This document shows, piece after piece, positions 17,431 to 24,985 of a stretch of 64,000 nt of DNA; the stretch's first letter is position 1; each line of letters opens with the position of its first letter. Both the position numbers and the translations under genes were made by a program. The notes under the pieces are model-generated. The model searched no databases. It had not been told where the DNA came from and saw only the letters and a program-made list of their open reading frames with translations. The stretch spans positions 62,001 through 126,000 of the forward strand of contig JAEACG010000004.1 of the NCBI GenBank assembly GCA_016401345.1. The letters run 5' to 3'. Source of the DNA: Fictibacillus nanhaiensis. GTDB taxonomy: Bacteria > Bacillota > Bacilli > Bacillales > Fictibacillaceae.

Positions 17431-17801
17431 TCACATTATGCAGCCAGAACGAACTGAAATCAGCTCAATCTGCACTAAATAAATTAGAGCAATCCTATCC
17501 TGAGCTTTTTGAAAAGCTGATACATGTCATTCACTTGACCCGTACCATGCAGTTAAAATACCAGTACATGGGATGTTTAATCATGAATGAGGACCCGGAA
17601 AATGCCAAGCCTCAATTTGTTATCGGATCTGTTATTCGTTTGTATAAAAAAGAAATCCACCGATTAACTAGTGACAAGGATATTGATGAAGTAAGAAAAG
17701 TATTCACAGAGTATAAACATACTGGATACTCCAGACTCAGCCAGCTTACTCTAGGGAAAACACCTGAATCGTTAATAGGTAGCTCTTTCATTATTCAATA
17801 A
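17427..17801 (+). CDS. Hypothetical protein coupled to the thioesterase, 124 aa
   Basis: The ATG at 17427 overlaps the thioesterase stop (ATGA) and is preceded by GAGGAGG, so translation is coupled. The protein is helical and soluble, without signal peptide, with the segment HLTRTMQLKYQYMGCLIMNEDP near residues 37-58. I do not recognise the family. Its tight coupling suggests a role with the thioesterase in lipid or acyl-CoA metabolism, but this is inference. A strong terminator follows. Confidence 0.7.
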   Translation: MITLCSQNELKSAQSALNKLEQSYPELFEKLIHVIHLTRTMQLKYQYMGCLIMNEDPENAKPQFVIGSVIRLYKKEIHRLTSDKDIDEVRKVFTEYKHTGYSRLSQLTLGKTPESLIGSSFIIQ

Positions 17802-17810
17802 ACATTAAAA

Positions 17811-17844
17811 CTCTGAGTACGTATTTGCGTACTCAGGGTTTTTT
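17811..17844 (+). terminator. Terminator of the thioesterase operon
   Basis: CTGAGTACG (17813-17821) pairs with CGTACTCAG (17828-17836), followed by GGTTTTTT. Between this and the first array site (17990) nothing is recognised. Confidence 0.8.
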
Positions 17845-17989
17845 ATAGTGTTTTAATTTTCGTACACTACTACAACCTTTACGAATAGAACTATCTTTAC
17901 AGCAATACTCTCCTTAAAATTCCCATTTCCTAAACGAATCAAAGACGAAAACATGGTGACATAAATTTTGATTGAAACATATATCACGG

Positions 17990-18080
17990 TATTAAACTAT
18001 CGGGTGCATTTCTTCAAGAAGGAGATGTGCTCTTTTTCATGGAACTTATTAAGCAAACGTGCAGGATAGTTCTATAAAAA
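17990..18080 (+). repeat. Array site 1 (full-length)
   Basis: Left box ending TATCGGGTGC, hairpin GCATTTCTTCAAGAAGGAGATGTGC, T-run, then TTATTAAGCAAACG and right box GCAGGATAGTTCTATAA. One of only a few copies with both halves. It opens the series of cassette-like segments. Confidence 0.75.
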
Positions 18081-18182
18081 TTAATTATTCTATGTTCAAT
18101 TATTACAGATTATGCCATAATTAAGGATCCTATAAGAAAGTTTTTGAAAGGTTATTAATATAATAGAAAGGTGGGGGGATTT

Positions 18183-18698
18183 TTGATAGAAACAAAACGT
18201 CTCATAATTAGAGAAATGGTGCAATCCGATTATGATGCATTATGCGGAATATTGTGTGATGAGGAAGTAATGCGTGCTGCTTATGAAAGTGCATTCAACT
18301 TAGAAGAAGCACAAAATTGGCTTAACAGGCATCTTAAAAGATATGAAGAGTATGGTTTTGGACTTTGGGCTGTTGTATTAAAAGAAACAAACGAAATGAT
18401 TGGTCAATGTGGCTTGACAATGCAAGGCTGGAGAGAAGAAAAAATTTTGGAAATAGGATTTTTGTTTCAAAAAGCGTATTGGCACAAAGGTTACGCAACA
18501 GAAGCGGCAACTGCTTGCAAGGAATACGCTTTCTCAGTTCTTAATGCAAATAGGGTTTATTCTATTATTAGGGACGCAAATGTAGCCGCTCAAAAAGTTG
18601 CTGTTCGAAACGGTATGAATATTATTGATAAAGATACTAAGAATTTTAGGAATATAGATATGGAATTTTTTCTGTATTTTGTAGAGCGAACAAAATGA
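18183..18698 (+). CDS. GNAT-family N-acetyltransferase (RimJ/RimL-like), array segment 1
   Basis: A 171-residue acetyltransferase with the start IETKRLIIREMVQSDYDAL, acetyl-CoA-binding region GFLFQKAYWHKGYATEAATA (near 98-117) and AQKVAVRNGM motif. The TTG at 18183 follows AAAGGTGGGGGG; a GTG at 18171 lies inside that purine run. The target could be a small molecule or a protein N-terminus. It is the first gene after array site 1. Confidence 0.85.
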   Translation: MIETKRLIIREMVQSDYDALCGILCDEEVMRAAYESAFNLEEAQNWLNRHLKRYEEYGFGLWAVVLKETNEMIGQCGLTMQGWREEKILEIGFLFQKAYWHKGYATEAATACKEYAFSVLNANRVYSIIRDANVAAQKVAVRNGMNIIDKDTKNFRNIDMEFFLYFVERTK

Positions 18699-19085
18699 GC
18701 AGGTGAAATTGAAAGAGGCATCCATGATGAACCCTTATACTGTTTGAAATTGAGCTAACGGATACGATAGTTCAACTCCAAGCTGCTTCAGCAGCTTTTT
18801 CATTTTGCCTGTCTGAAATCTGTGGTATGTGCATAGTTAGAACATTTGTTCATAATATAGGCAGGAATAAAGAGATTGGTGCAGGCAGGCTATACATTCA
18901 AACTTAATTTTGGAACTTCAAAGATGAATACAAAAGCCATTAGAGTTAAATGATTGGTTTAAGTTGCTCTCTAAGAGGATTAAACAAGCAGCTTCTATAG
19001 ATAAACAAAGCGGAACCTACATATCAACGGCTTTGAAAGAATTGGTAATTAAAGGGTGCAAACTAATTTAACCTTTTGATATGAT
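18699..19085. other. Gap with terminator and a C-terminal gene remnant
   Basis: AAGCTGC-TTCA-GCAGCTTTTT at 18780-18803 is a terminator for the GNAT gene. From about 18933 to 19071 one frame reads LSKRIKQAASIDKQSGTYIS and then ALKELVIKGCKLI before a stop. It has no start and looks like the tail of a lost protein. AAAGGGTGCAAACTAATTTAA at 19052-19072 overlaps its end and resembles an eroded array site. Confidence 0.5.
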
Positions 19086-19140
19086 ATTCCACAATCGGGT
19101 GCGTTAATTTAAGATTCAGGGAGTTGACCGCAACTAAATA
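19086..19140 (+). repeat. Array site 2
   Basis: ATTCCACAATCGGGTGCG gives the left box intact; the hairpin part is diverged (GTTAATTTAAGATTCAGGG). Confidence 0.65.
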
Positions 19141-19154
19141 GGGGTGATTTATAA

Positions 19155-19640
19155 GTGGAAGTAAACGACCGTAAAGAACGGATTAGATCACTTCAAATAA
19201 AAAACGGAAGAGAAAATATTATTAAGAAAATGAAAACTAAAAATATTAGCTTATCACTTGATTCCTTTTTAGGTATTCAGTCTTCTAAGAATTTACTTGA
19301 GTCACTATTTGTTAAAATTGATAAACTAAAAGAAGATAAATTTGAAATTAAATTTGAACACAGCCATGAAGCAGCCATAAAGCAAATTAGTATTCTTGAA
19401 TCGAGAATGCCGTTAAAAGATAAAAATGTTATTTTGTTTCACCAAAACTATCTTGAAACAGGTGCTATTATCTTAGATATTGAGAATATTTTTAAGGAAA
19501 TTAACTGGATGATCAGTTTTAGTGGTTATTTAAAAGAAGATTTTGATTTTATTATTGTCGAACCTAAATTAGAATATGGTATTTGTATTGAAATACTGGA
19601 ATACCAAGATACATTTACTGTATGGGGCTTATTCAACTAA
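19155..19640 (+). CDS. Hypothetical protein, array segment 2
   Basis: A 161-residue soluble protein starting at GTG 19155 after AGGGGTGATTT. No domain is recognised. The C-terminal two-thirds (EIKFEHSHEAAIKQISILES, then VILFHQNYLETGAIILDIEN) has the alternating hydrophobic pattern of small alpha/beta immunity-type proteins, but I cannot name a family. The stop codon lies inside the left box of the next array site, so gene and site abut. Composition is very AT-rich. Confidence 0.7.
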   Translation: MEVNDRKERIRSLQIKNGRENIIKKMKTKNISLSLDSFLGIQSSKNLLESLFVKIDKLKEDKFEIKFEHSHEAAIKQISILESRMPLKDKNVILFHQNYLETGAIILDIENIFKEINWMISFSGYLKEDFDFIIVEPKLEYGICIEILEYQDTFTVWGLFN

Positions 19641-19680
19641 AGGGTGCAATTTTTGAATAAGAGCAGCAAACAAAGTAGTT
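19628..19680 (+). repeat. Array site 3 (short form)
   Basis: Left box TTATTCAACTAAAGGGTGC at 19629-19647, followed directly by TTTTTGAATAAGAGCAGC. The hairpin is missing or reduced. Confidence 0.55.
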
Positions 19681-19783
19681 ACTGAATTTGCCTTTGGAAA
19701 AGCCTGAGTTATTCAAAGGAAAAATGAAAAGAGTTAAAAGATGGAGAAGTAGTAGATGTAAAAAGCACTTAAGGAGAATCGTC

Positions 19784-20038
19784 ATGTTTCCAATTGTAGT
19801 TGTTTTAGTTTTTTTAGTAAGTGTTAGCTTAATTGGATTTGCTATCTATCTATTAAATCAAAAGATTAAAGACGAAAAAGGTCTTTTAAATAAATTTGAA
19901 GCTGTTTTGTCAGTAATTTTTGGTTTATGGGGAGATCCATTTAGTAAAATATCAATTGGATTTCTTTTTGGAGGAATACTACTAATTGGCTCCACTATTC
20001 TAATTCTATATATGTTGGGTTTTGTCCAGTTTGATTAA
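19784..20038 (+). CDS. Small two-TM membrane protein, array segment 3
   Basis: An 84-residue protein with hydrophobic segments at about 2-24 and 58-80 and a charged loop between them. AAGGAG at 19771-19776 selects the ATG at 19784 rather than 19688. It is a clear paralogue of the protein at 23285-23569: both share FPI-VL-F, then K-EGL-KLE, then DPFS-ISI and end DMLGY/YMLGF-type. The family is unknown to me. Two copies in separate segments of one array argue for repeated acquisition or duplication of cassette units. Confidence 0.7.
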   Translation: MFPIVVVLVFLVSVSLIGFAIYLLNQKIKDEKGLLNKFEAVLSVIFGLWGDPFSKISIGFLFGGILLIGSTILILYMLGFVQFD

Positions 20039-20132
20039 ATTCAGCAATATGGTGCGTTGATTCAAGAAGGATTAGCGCACTTTTTGAATTTATTAAACAA
20101 ACGTAGCAGAATTGTTGAATAAGCAAGCGGTA
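20036..20132 (+). repeat. Array site 4 (full-length, best right half)
   Basis: Hairpin GTGCG...CGCAC (20052-20080), T5, TTTATTAAACAAACG and right box GCAGAATTGTTGAATAA. The right box is close to the reverse complement of the left box TTATTCCACAATCGGGTGC of its neighbours, so the whole site is an imperfect long palindrome. Confidence 0.75.
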
Positions 20133-20237
20133 GGTTTTTAAGGTAGACTTTTTTAAATCGTAAAATTCTGGTAGGTCAAACAGGGTTTTTTGTCGAATTT
20201 TACACATATGAAATTCATTAAATTGGAGGAAAAAACG

Positions 20238-20807
20238 ATGGCAGAAGTTTTGTTGTTACACCATGTTTTAGGCAAAACGAAGGGGATTGAAGAAATCGCT
20301 GAGCAACTGAGAGATGCGGGGCATACTGTGTACGTGCCAGATTTATTCGACGGTCGCATGTTTTCTACGCTGGAGGAAGGCTTGGCATTTGTTAAGGGAA
20401 TTGGATTTAATGAAGTGACGGCGCGCGGAGTTCGGGCAGCGAGCGAGCTTTCACGCGATGTTGTCTATGCTGGTTTTTCACTAGGTGTCCCGGCAGCACA
20501 GCAGCTCGCTCAAACTCGTGAAGGCGCCAGAGGCGCACTGTTTTTTCATGCCTGCCTCCCAAGCTCGGCGTTTGAATCTCAGTGGCCGGCCGACTTGCCT
20601 GTGCAAATTCACGCCATGAGTTCAGATCCTTTTTTCGTTGAAGACGGCGATATCGACGCTGCCCGTGAACTTGTGGCTTCAGCCAATCTTGCTGAACTTT
20701 TTCTGTACGAAGGCAAGGAACATCTCTTTACCGACAGCAGTATACCGTCTTACGATGCTGAAGCGACGAAACTTGTAATCAAGCGAGTTCTCGACTTTCT
20801 CGCTTAG
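20238..20807 (+). CDS. Dienelactone hydrolase family protein, array segment 4
   Basis: A 189-residue alpha/beta hydrolase. It starts MAEVLLLHHVLGKTKGI, has the nucleophile-elbow-like motif VYAGFSLGVPAAQQL (Ser at the elbow near residue 81) and the C-terminal GKEHLFTD carrying the catalytic His. The usual DLH nucleophile is Cys; here it reads G-F-S-L-G, so a serine is used. GGAGG precedes ATG 20238. The gene is visibly richer in G+C than all neighbouring array genes, indicating recent arrival from another background. Confidence 0.82.
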   Translation: MAEVLLLHHVLGKTKGIEEIAEQLRDAGHTVYVPDLFDGRMFSTLEEGLAFVKGIGFNEVTARGVRAASELSRDVVYAGFSLGVPAAQQLAQTREGARGALFFHACLPSSAFESQWPADLPVQIHAMSSDPFFVEDGDIDAARELVASANLAELFLYEGKEHLFTDSSIPSYDAEATKLVIKRVLDFLA

Positions 20808-20910
20808 TTAAAGGTTCAATCGGTTAAAACGAAAACCTTTGGTGTAGGCATATACCAAGGCTTCTTTATATGGAGATTTATATTGTACAAACATTGATTA
20901 TTACTGTGAA

Positions 20911-20968
20911 TCTTACTCCATAAACGGGTGCATTTCTTCAAGATCGAGAAGTGTACTTTTTACGGTTT
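20911..20968 (+). repeat. Array site 5
   Basis: CCATAAACGGGTGC left box, hairpin CATTTCTTCAAGATCGAGAAGTG, then TACTTTTTA. Confidence 0.7.
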
Positions 20969-21039
20969 TATATTGGTATAAAAACTACGATATATATTTA
21001 GTACTATAAATTTTAATTTCGGATGGAGATTATTACTCA

Positions 21040-21468
21040 ATGACTTTAGCATTAAAGATTGGAAATTTGTTAAGTTTTTTTATAGGATGTCTGGGTGTCT
21101 TTCTTACTTATCAGGGAGTAGAGGTTGGAACAGATTTCCCTCTATTTATGGACGTGCAAAATATTTTAATTTTAGTTCCAAGTTTTTCTCTAATGATAGG
21201 TGCCGTTTTATTTATAATGTATGACAATATAAATTCGAAGGGCACGTTCGCAGTAGCTATTTTAATTACTATTAGTTTAGCCGGCTCTAGTTTTTATATG
21301 TTATTTAAAAATGTATACAGTTATATTGGATTATCGATATTATGCTTTGAATTATTTTTTCTAGTTACTTTGTATTTCTATATTTGTCTATTTTTTAAAT
21401 ACTTTATAAATAAGGTACTGGTTGATAATGATAGTGAGGCAAAAGGGAGTATGGGAAGACATGAATAA
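21040..21468 (+). CDS. Four-TM membrane protein, array segment 5
   Basis: A 142-residue protein with about four hydrophobic segments (near 8-28, 40-62, 70-90, 98-128). GGAGATTATTACTCA precedes the ATG. No family recognised. Its stop overlaps the start of the next gene by eight bases (ATGAATAA), so the two are translated together and form the only two-gene segment in the array. A membrane protein paired with a soluble partner would fit an effector/immunity or sensor pair, but nothing proves it. Confidence 0.65.
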   Translation: MTLALKIGNLLSFFIGCLGVFLTYQGVEVGTDFPLFMDVQNILILVPSFSLMIGAVLFIMYDNINSKGTFAVAILITISLAGSSFYMLFKNVYSYIGLSILCFELFFLVTLYFYICLFFKYFINKVLVDNDSEAKGSMGRHE

Positions 21469-22033
21469 TAACGGAAAGAGTGAAAATATACTTCAGTTAG
21501 AGACTTTTCTAGTTGTAAATAAGGAGAATTTTAAATCAATCTATCCTGATTATGTAAGCATTGAAACAAGATTCCCTATGTTTATTTATGTAAAGACGTC
21601 TGAAGAACAAGAGATTAGGAGAATTTCACAAAGAGAAAACCTGGATTCTTTATATCTTGATCTAAGTATAGTTTTGAAATGGAATGATGAAAAATTACTT
21701 GATACAAAACTCTTTGAGTTAAACTTATGGGAGGATTTGATCGAGGCAGCAGAAGTTCTTTCAAAAGAGAAATCTTGTAAAGTTAGGCTTGGTGTCCAGA
21801 CTGTAATGTTATCTGTTGAAGAGTCATTACAAGGAGAGGTGAATTGGATTGTTCATGATGAATTAGAAGTAAATGATATTTATTTTAAAGTAAAGTTACA
21901 TGATAAGAACCTTTTATTAAAAACCATAATTGATGGAGGAATAAGCTTTTATTCTTCACTTATAAAGTACAAATTTCCTAATACCGAATATATAGAATAT
22001 TGTTTAAATAGACTTAAAAATATAACAATCTAA
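21461..22033 (+). CDS. Hypothetical protein, array segment 5, second gene
   Basis: A 190-residue soluble protein; ATG 21461 overlaps the preceding stop and follows AAAAGGGAG. No domain recognised. The pattern (FPMFIYVKTSEEQEIRRISQ, then DSLYLDLSIVLKWNDEKLLD) suggests a compact alpha/beta fold without signal peptide. The gene ends just upstream of site 6. Very AT-rich, like most segments here. Confidence 0.65.
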   Translation: MNNNGKSENILQLETFLVVNKENFKSIYPDYVSIETRFPMFIYVKTSEEQEIRRISQRENLDSLYLDLSIVLKWNDEKLLDTKLFELNLWEDLIEAAEVLSKEKSCKVRLGVQTVMLSVEESLQGEVNWIVHDELEVNDIYFKVKLHDKNLLLKTIIDGGISFYSSLIKYKFPNTEYIEYCLNRLKNITI

Positions 22034-22053
22034 TTTCATACTTCCATTTTGAT

Positions 22054-22092
22054 GAATTATTCCACAATCGGGTGCTAAGGTGAAGAAAGTCA
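22054..22092 (+). repeat. Array site 6 (short form)
   Basis: TTATTCCACAATCGGGTGC left box complete; the hairpin is reduced to TAAGGTGAAGAAAG. Confidence 0.65.
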
Positions 22093-22129
22093 ATATATAG
22101 AAGTACCAATTATACCAAAGGAGAGTAGT

Positions 22130-22582
22130 ATGCAAAAATATGAAAGTCATCTCACTGATAATGATGCTGGTGATATAAAAGTTCTTATTAAAAGTAAAAC
22201 ACAAGAGTTTATTTTTGATACGGGGTTAGGCTATATTGTATTACCCAAACTTATTAAACAATTATCAATATTATATAAGGGTGAGAGTAAAGAATTTAGC
22301 ATCGACGGTTTTGATTCAATGTTCTTCTATGTATTTAAAAAATACGGAGATCAAATTGTAATCTCGAAGAATCGTGATAAATATAGTTTTAATATATTTG
22401 GCTTTTGCCAAGCATTTCAGAATGCTTTTCAAATACATATTAATAAACTCAGAAAAGAAGGAAAAAAAATTGGTTTGAGTGATGAAGAAGAAGACTTTGA
22501 GAATTTCGGAAACCCATTCCGATTAGAGACATTAATAGCATTTGATGAGTTTTCAAAAGTAATAAAAAACCAAAACGTTTAG
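22130..22582 (+). CDS. Hypothetical protein, array segment 6
   Basis: A 150-residue soluble protein after AAAGGAGAGTAGT. It starts MQKYESHLTDNDAGDIKVLI. The N-terminal 60 residues are beta-rich and the remainder is mixed with a charged tail (KLRKEGKKIGLSDEEEDFEN). I do not recognise the family. It is a single gene between sites 6 and 7 in the array orientation. Confidence 0.65.
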   Translation: MQKYESHLTDNDAGDIKVLIKSKTQEFIFDTGLGYIVLPKLIKQLSILYKGESKEFSIDGFDSMFFYVFKKYGDQIVISKNRDKYSFNIFGFCQAFQNAFQIHINKLRKEGKKIGLSDEEEDFENFGNPFRLETLIAFDEFSKVIKNQNV

Positions 22583-22633
22583 TTGAGAGATATTAATTCA
22601 GAAAACAGATTTAATGATTTCCTATTTTGAATA

Positions 22634-22690
22634 ACTTATTCCACAATCAGGTGCATTTCTCAAGAAAGAGAAATGTTTTTTTATTAGGAA
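22634..22690 (+). repeat. Array site 7
   Basis: TTATTCCACAATCAGGTGC left box, hairpin CATTTCTCAAGAAAGAGAAATG, then T7. Confidence 0.7.
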
Positions 22691-22769
22691 AAGGAATTTT
22701 TAGTAAGAAGGAAATACATTCCATTTAATGTAATATATAGTTATATATAAAATGAATGGAGACTGGAAA

Positions 22770-23114
22770 GTGAAAAAGAAATTTACAGTAGTTTTATTAG
22801 CTACTAGCATCGCATTTAGTGGAGTTTGGATTGGCAATGCACTTAAAAATACATCTCAAGTAAGCAATAAATCTTTAGAAGTCTTATCGCTTTCAGAGGC
22901 ATCAGATTATTTGAAAATCAGGGAGCAGATTATCGAACAAATAATTAGACAAGAAGATAAGGTACTAAGTGAGTCTGGTACCTTTTCGGGTATGATGTTT
23001 CCTTATACAGAAATAAATGGTCAGTATATTTTTTCTAAGAAGTCATTAGATAAATGGGTTCAAGAGGCTTCAGAATCACGAGTGATATATAGTAAAGAAG
23101 GTATTTTAAAGTAG
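22770..23114 (+). CDS. Membrane-anchored protein with excisionase-like HTH domain, array segment 7
   Basis: A 114-residue protein. GTG 22770, after GGAGACTGG, gives a lysine-rich start and one hydrophobic segment (residues 1-24), a signal peptide or anchor. The rest, VLSLSEASDYLKI ... YTEINGQYIFSKKSLDKWVQ, has the layout of the MerR/excisionase-type winged HTH (HTH_17), with a longer insert between the helices. With the anchor orientation given by the lysines, this domain would face outside the cell, so a DNA-binding role is doubtful. It lies in an array that also holds a recombinase. Confidence 0.65.
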   Translation: MKKKFTVVLLATSIAFSGVWIGNALKNTSQVSNKSLEVLSLSEASDYLKIREQIIEQIIRQEDKVLSESGTFSGMMFPYTEINGQYIFSKKSLDKWVQEASESRVIYSKEGILK

Positions 23115-23138
23115 ATTAATATATAAGTGCTCTTTAAT

Positions 23139-23220
23139 ATTAAGCAACAATCGGGTGCATTTCTTTAAATAGAAATGTGCCTTTAATTTTGTTAAACATG
23201 TAAGACATAATTGATAAGGA
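23139..23220 (+). repeat. Array site 8 (full-length)
   Basis: CAACAATCGGGTGC left box, hairpin CATTTCTTTAAATAGAAATG, then GTTAAACATGTAAGACATAA and TTGATAAGG as a diverged right half. Confidence 0.65.
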
Positions 23221-23284
23221 AAATACAATTGTTTGTGAGCATGCATTTCTTTATATTTAACTGGAATGGGAAATGGAGGCGGAG

Positions 23285-23569
23285 ATGAGGGTAGCTGATG
23301 ATGTATTTATAATATTGTTTCCGATTACAATAGTTCTAATATTTATTATAGGAGTTTGTTTATTAGGAAATGGAATTTACCTTATTTACAAAAAGGTTAA
23401 TGAAGAGGAAGGACTACATAGGAAATTAGAGGGTTTAGTTTCAATTATTAACGGAATACTTGCAGATCCGTTTAGTAGAATATCAATAGTAATTCTACTA
23501 GGTGGCTTACTAACTCTATCTTCTTTATTTTTTATTTTAGATATGTTGGGATATATTGAAATAGAGTAG
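23285..23569 (+). CDS. Small two-TM membrane protein, array segment 8 (paralogue of segment 3)
   Basis: A 94-residue protein. GGAGG at 23276-23280 places the start at ATG 23285 (MRVADDVFIILFPITIV). Two hydrophobic segments flank a charged loop KKVNEEEGLHRKLEG, then DPFSRISIVILLGG. It aligns end to end with the protein at 19784-20038, with many conservative replacements, so the two are old paralogues rather than a fresh duplication. Function unknown; size and topology would fit an immunity protein, a holin-like protein or a stress peptide. Confidence 0.7.
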   Translation: MRVADDVFIILFPITIVLIFIIGVCLLGNGIYLIYKKVNEEEGLHRKLEGLVSIINGILADPFSRISIVILLGGLLTLSSLFFILDMLGYIEIE

Positions 23570-23585
23570 GGGAACCAATCTCGAA

Positions 23586-23650
23586 AGTTATTTAACAATC
23601 GGGTGCATTTCTTCAAGAAGGAGAAGTGCTCTTTTTATTGAATTTAAGGG
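23586..23650 (+). repeat. Array site 9
   Basis: AACAATCGGGTGC left box, the most typical hairpin (CATTTCTTCAAGAAGGAGAA, then GTGC), T5 and ATTGAATTTAAGGG. Confidence 0.75.
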
Positions 23651-23655
23651 TATAA

Positions 23656-24210
23656 ATGGTAATGTTAACCTTATTGATAAGCAGTGTTTTGGGGGGATCA
23701 AACATTAATAATTGGATTGAGCTTAAAGAATCAGAAGATCAAGCTGTATGGAAAAAGGTTTATAAAGATTTTAAATTCAAACCTAGTATTACTAAATTTC
23801 CATCATTTAAAGTACCAAGCCCATTCATTACATACGATATTTCAGTTTATAATAATTGGTCAGGTGATTTTAAAGAATTTGATGAGATTTATAAAGACCT
23901 TGAAGAGAAATCATTGTTTGCATTTAAAGAATTATCGAATAATGATGAATATTTTTATGCATTAGATTGGCAACACCATTCATACTGGGTCAATCCCTTT
24001 TTAGAGTTTCGAAAAGACGAAGAATTTGATGAGTGGATAATACCCGTTTTTCCTGATGGGGATTATTACTTCTTTATACAAAAGGAATTCAACTGGGGAT
24101 TATTAGGTCATCCCTGGGAACAGACCATAACTATATTTGGTGAGGAACTTATCCAATCGTTTAAAAAACATAATCCTAGAATGTTTAATACTATTTTACG
24201 GATAGGTTAA
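23656..24210 (+). CDS. DUF2716 family protein, array segment 9
   Basis: A 184-residue protein matching DUF2716 as I know it: WKKVYKDFKFKPSITKFPSF, ITYDISVYN, YALDWQHHSYWVNP, FPDGDYYFFIQKEFNWG and GHPWEQTITIFGEELI are typical. Function is unknown; members are often single genes scattered in Bacillus genomes. The ATG at 23656 has AAGGG five bases upstream, but the family-like part begins at about residue 17 after a GGGGGG run, so the first residues may be non-native. It starts only six bases after array site 9. Confidence 0.75.
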   Translation: MVMLTLLISSVLGGSNINNWIELKESEDQAVWKKVYKDFKFKPSITKFPSFKVPSPFITYDISVYNNWSGDFKEFDEIYKDLEEKSLFAFKELSNNDEYFYALDWQHHSYWVNPFLEFRKDEEFDEWIIPVFPDGDYYFFIQKEFNWGLLGHPWEQTITIFGEELIQSFKKHNPRMFNTILRIG

Positions 24211-24267
24211 TCTTAACACATGATTTGCTAGTCCTTTTCTTTATGTGCTAATGGGCACATTCCTGTA

Positions 24268-24332
24268 ATGAGTTATTCCACAAACGGGTGTGTTTCTACA
24301 AGAAGGAGAATGCTCTATTTTATTGAATAAAA
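24268..24332 (+). repeat. Array site 10
   Basis: GTTATTCCACAAACGGGTG left box, hairpin TTTCTACAAGAAGGAGAA, then TGCTCTATTTTATTGAATAA, whose last bases repeat the left box inverted. Confidence 0.7.
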
Positions 24333-24364
24333 GGAGAACTAGTGTATTAGTTTCTAAATAAATT

Positions 24365-24835
24365 ATGGTCTGGGTGAGTTTGGAATTTAAGTATCAGTTG
24401 TCGGGAAGAGGTTGGGCAAGCGGTAGTATTAAAATCAATAATATAGAATTCAATTTTATAGCAAGTTATCTTACAGATTCACTAAGTGATCTTCTAAAGT
24501 CATTAATAACAATTACTCCTGGCTGTGTACCTTACCCTATAAATGAAAGTACCTTTAATATGGAGGAAGAACCTGAAAGATTAGTTTGGAAATTCGAGAA
24601 GCAAAATGACCGAGATGTATTAATAACAATAATAAAAGTAAGTGGGATTGAAAGAAGTATTGTATTTAAAGAACAATGTTTATTAAGTGATTTTATAAAG
24701 GCTGTTGTAAATTCAATTAGCAAATTATTAAAGAAGCATGGTATAGAAGGATACCGTGAAAATTGGGTGAACCATGATTTCCCCATGAATGAATATCAAA
24801 GACTTTATGATTACATGAGTAAGAAAGTTAAATGA
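24365..24835 (+). CDS. Hypothetical protein, array segment 10
   Basis: A 156-residue soluble protein beginning MVWVSLEFKYQLSGRGWASG. The pattern of an N-terminal beta-rich half with LTDSLSDLLKSL and a C-terminal helix SKLLKKHGIEGYRENW recalls small immunity-type proteins of contact-inhibition systems, but I cannot assign a family. No good ribosome binding site is seen before ATG 24365; alternative GTG 24374 is possible. The stop lies at the edge of site 11. Confidence 0.65.
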   Translation: MVWVSLEFKYQLSGRGWASGSIKINNIEFNFIASYLTDSLSDLLKSLITITPGCVPYPINESTFNMEEEPERLVWKFEKQNDRDVLITIIKVSGIERSIVFKEQCLLSDFIKAVVNSISKLLKKHGIEGYRENWVNHDFPMNEYQRLYDYMSKKVK

Positions 24836-24920
24836 ATTATTTTGCTATCGGGTGCTTTTATTCAAAAGCATTCTTTATTTTATTTTTGACTAGTTTTTAG
24901 ATTGTTGAATAAACAGTGTT
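24834..24920 (+). repeat. Array site 11 (next to recombinase gene)
   Basis: GAATTATTTTGCTATCGGGTGC left box, hairpin GCTTTTATTCAAAAGCATTC, long T-rich stretch, and right box AGATTGTTGAATAA at 24900-24913. It ends 66 bp before the recombinase start. Confidence 0.7.
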
Positions 24921-24985
24921 TGACTTTTCCTTTCCATGCCAATACTAGAATAGAATTTTAATTGGTTCATGGAGTGTGAGGTCTA

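Noticed and set aside
17990-24920. CRISPR array
   Set aside because: Spacing is 0.4-1.1 kb and the intervals are genes; repeats are hairpins with T-runs, no cas genes.
17990-24920. Sites as plain repeated rho-independent terminators
   Set aside because: Kept as an alternative, but conservation continues outside the hairpin into left and right boxes, and short copies retain the box while losing the hairpin, which terminators alone do not explain.
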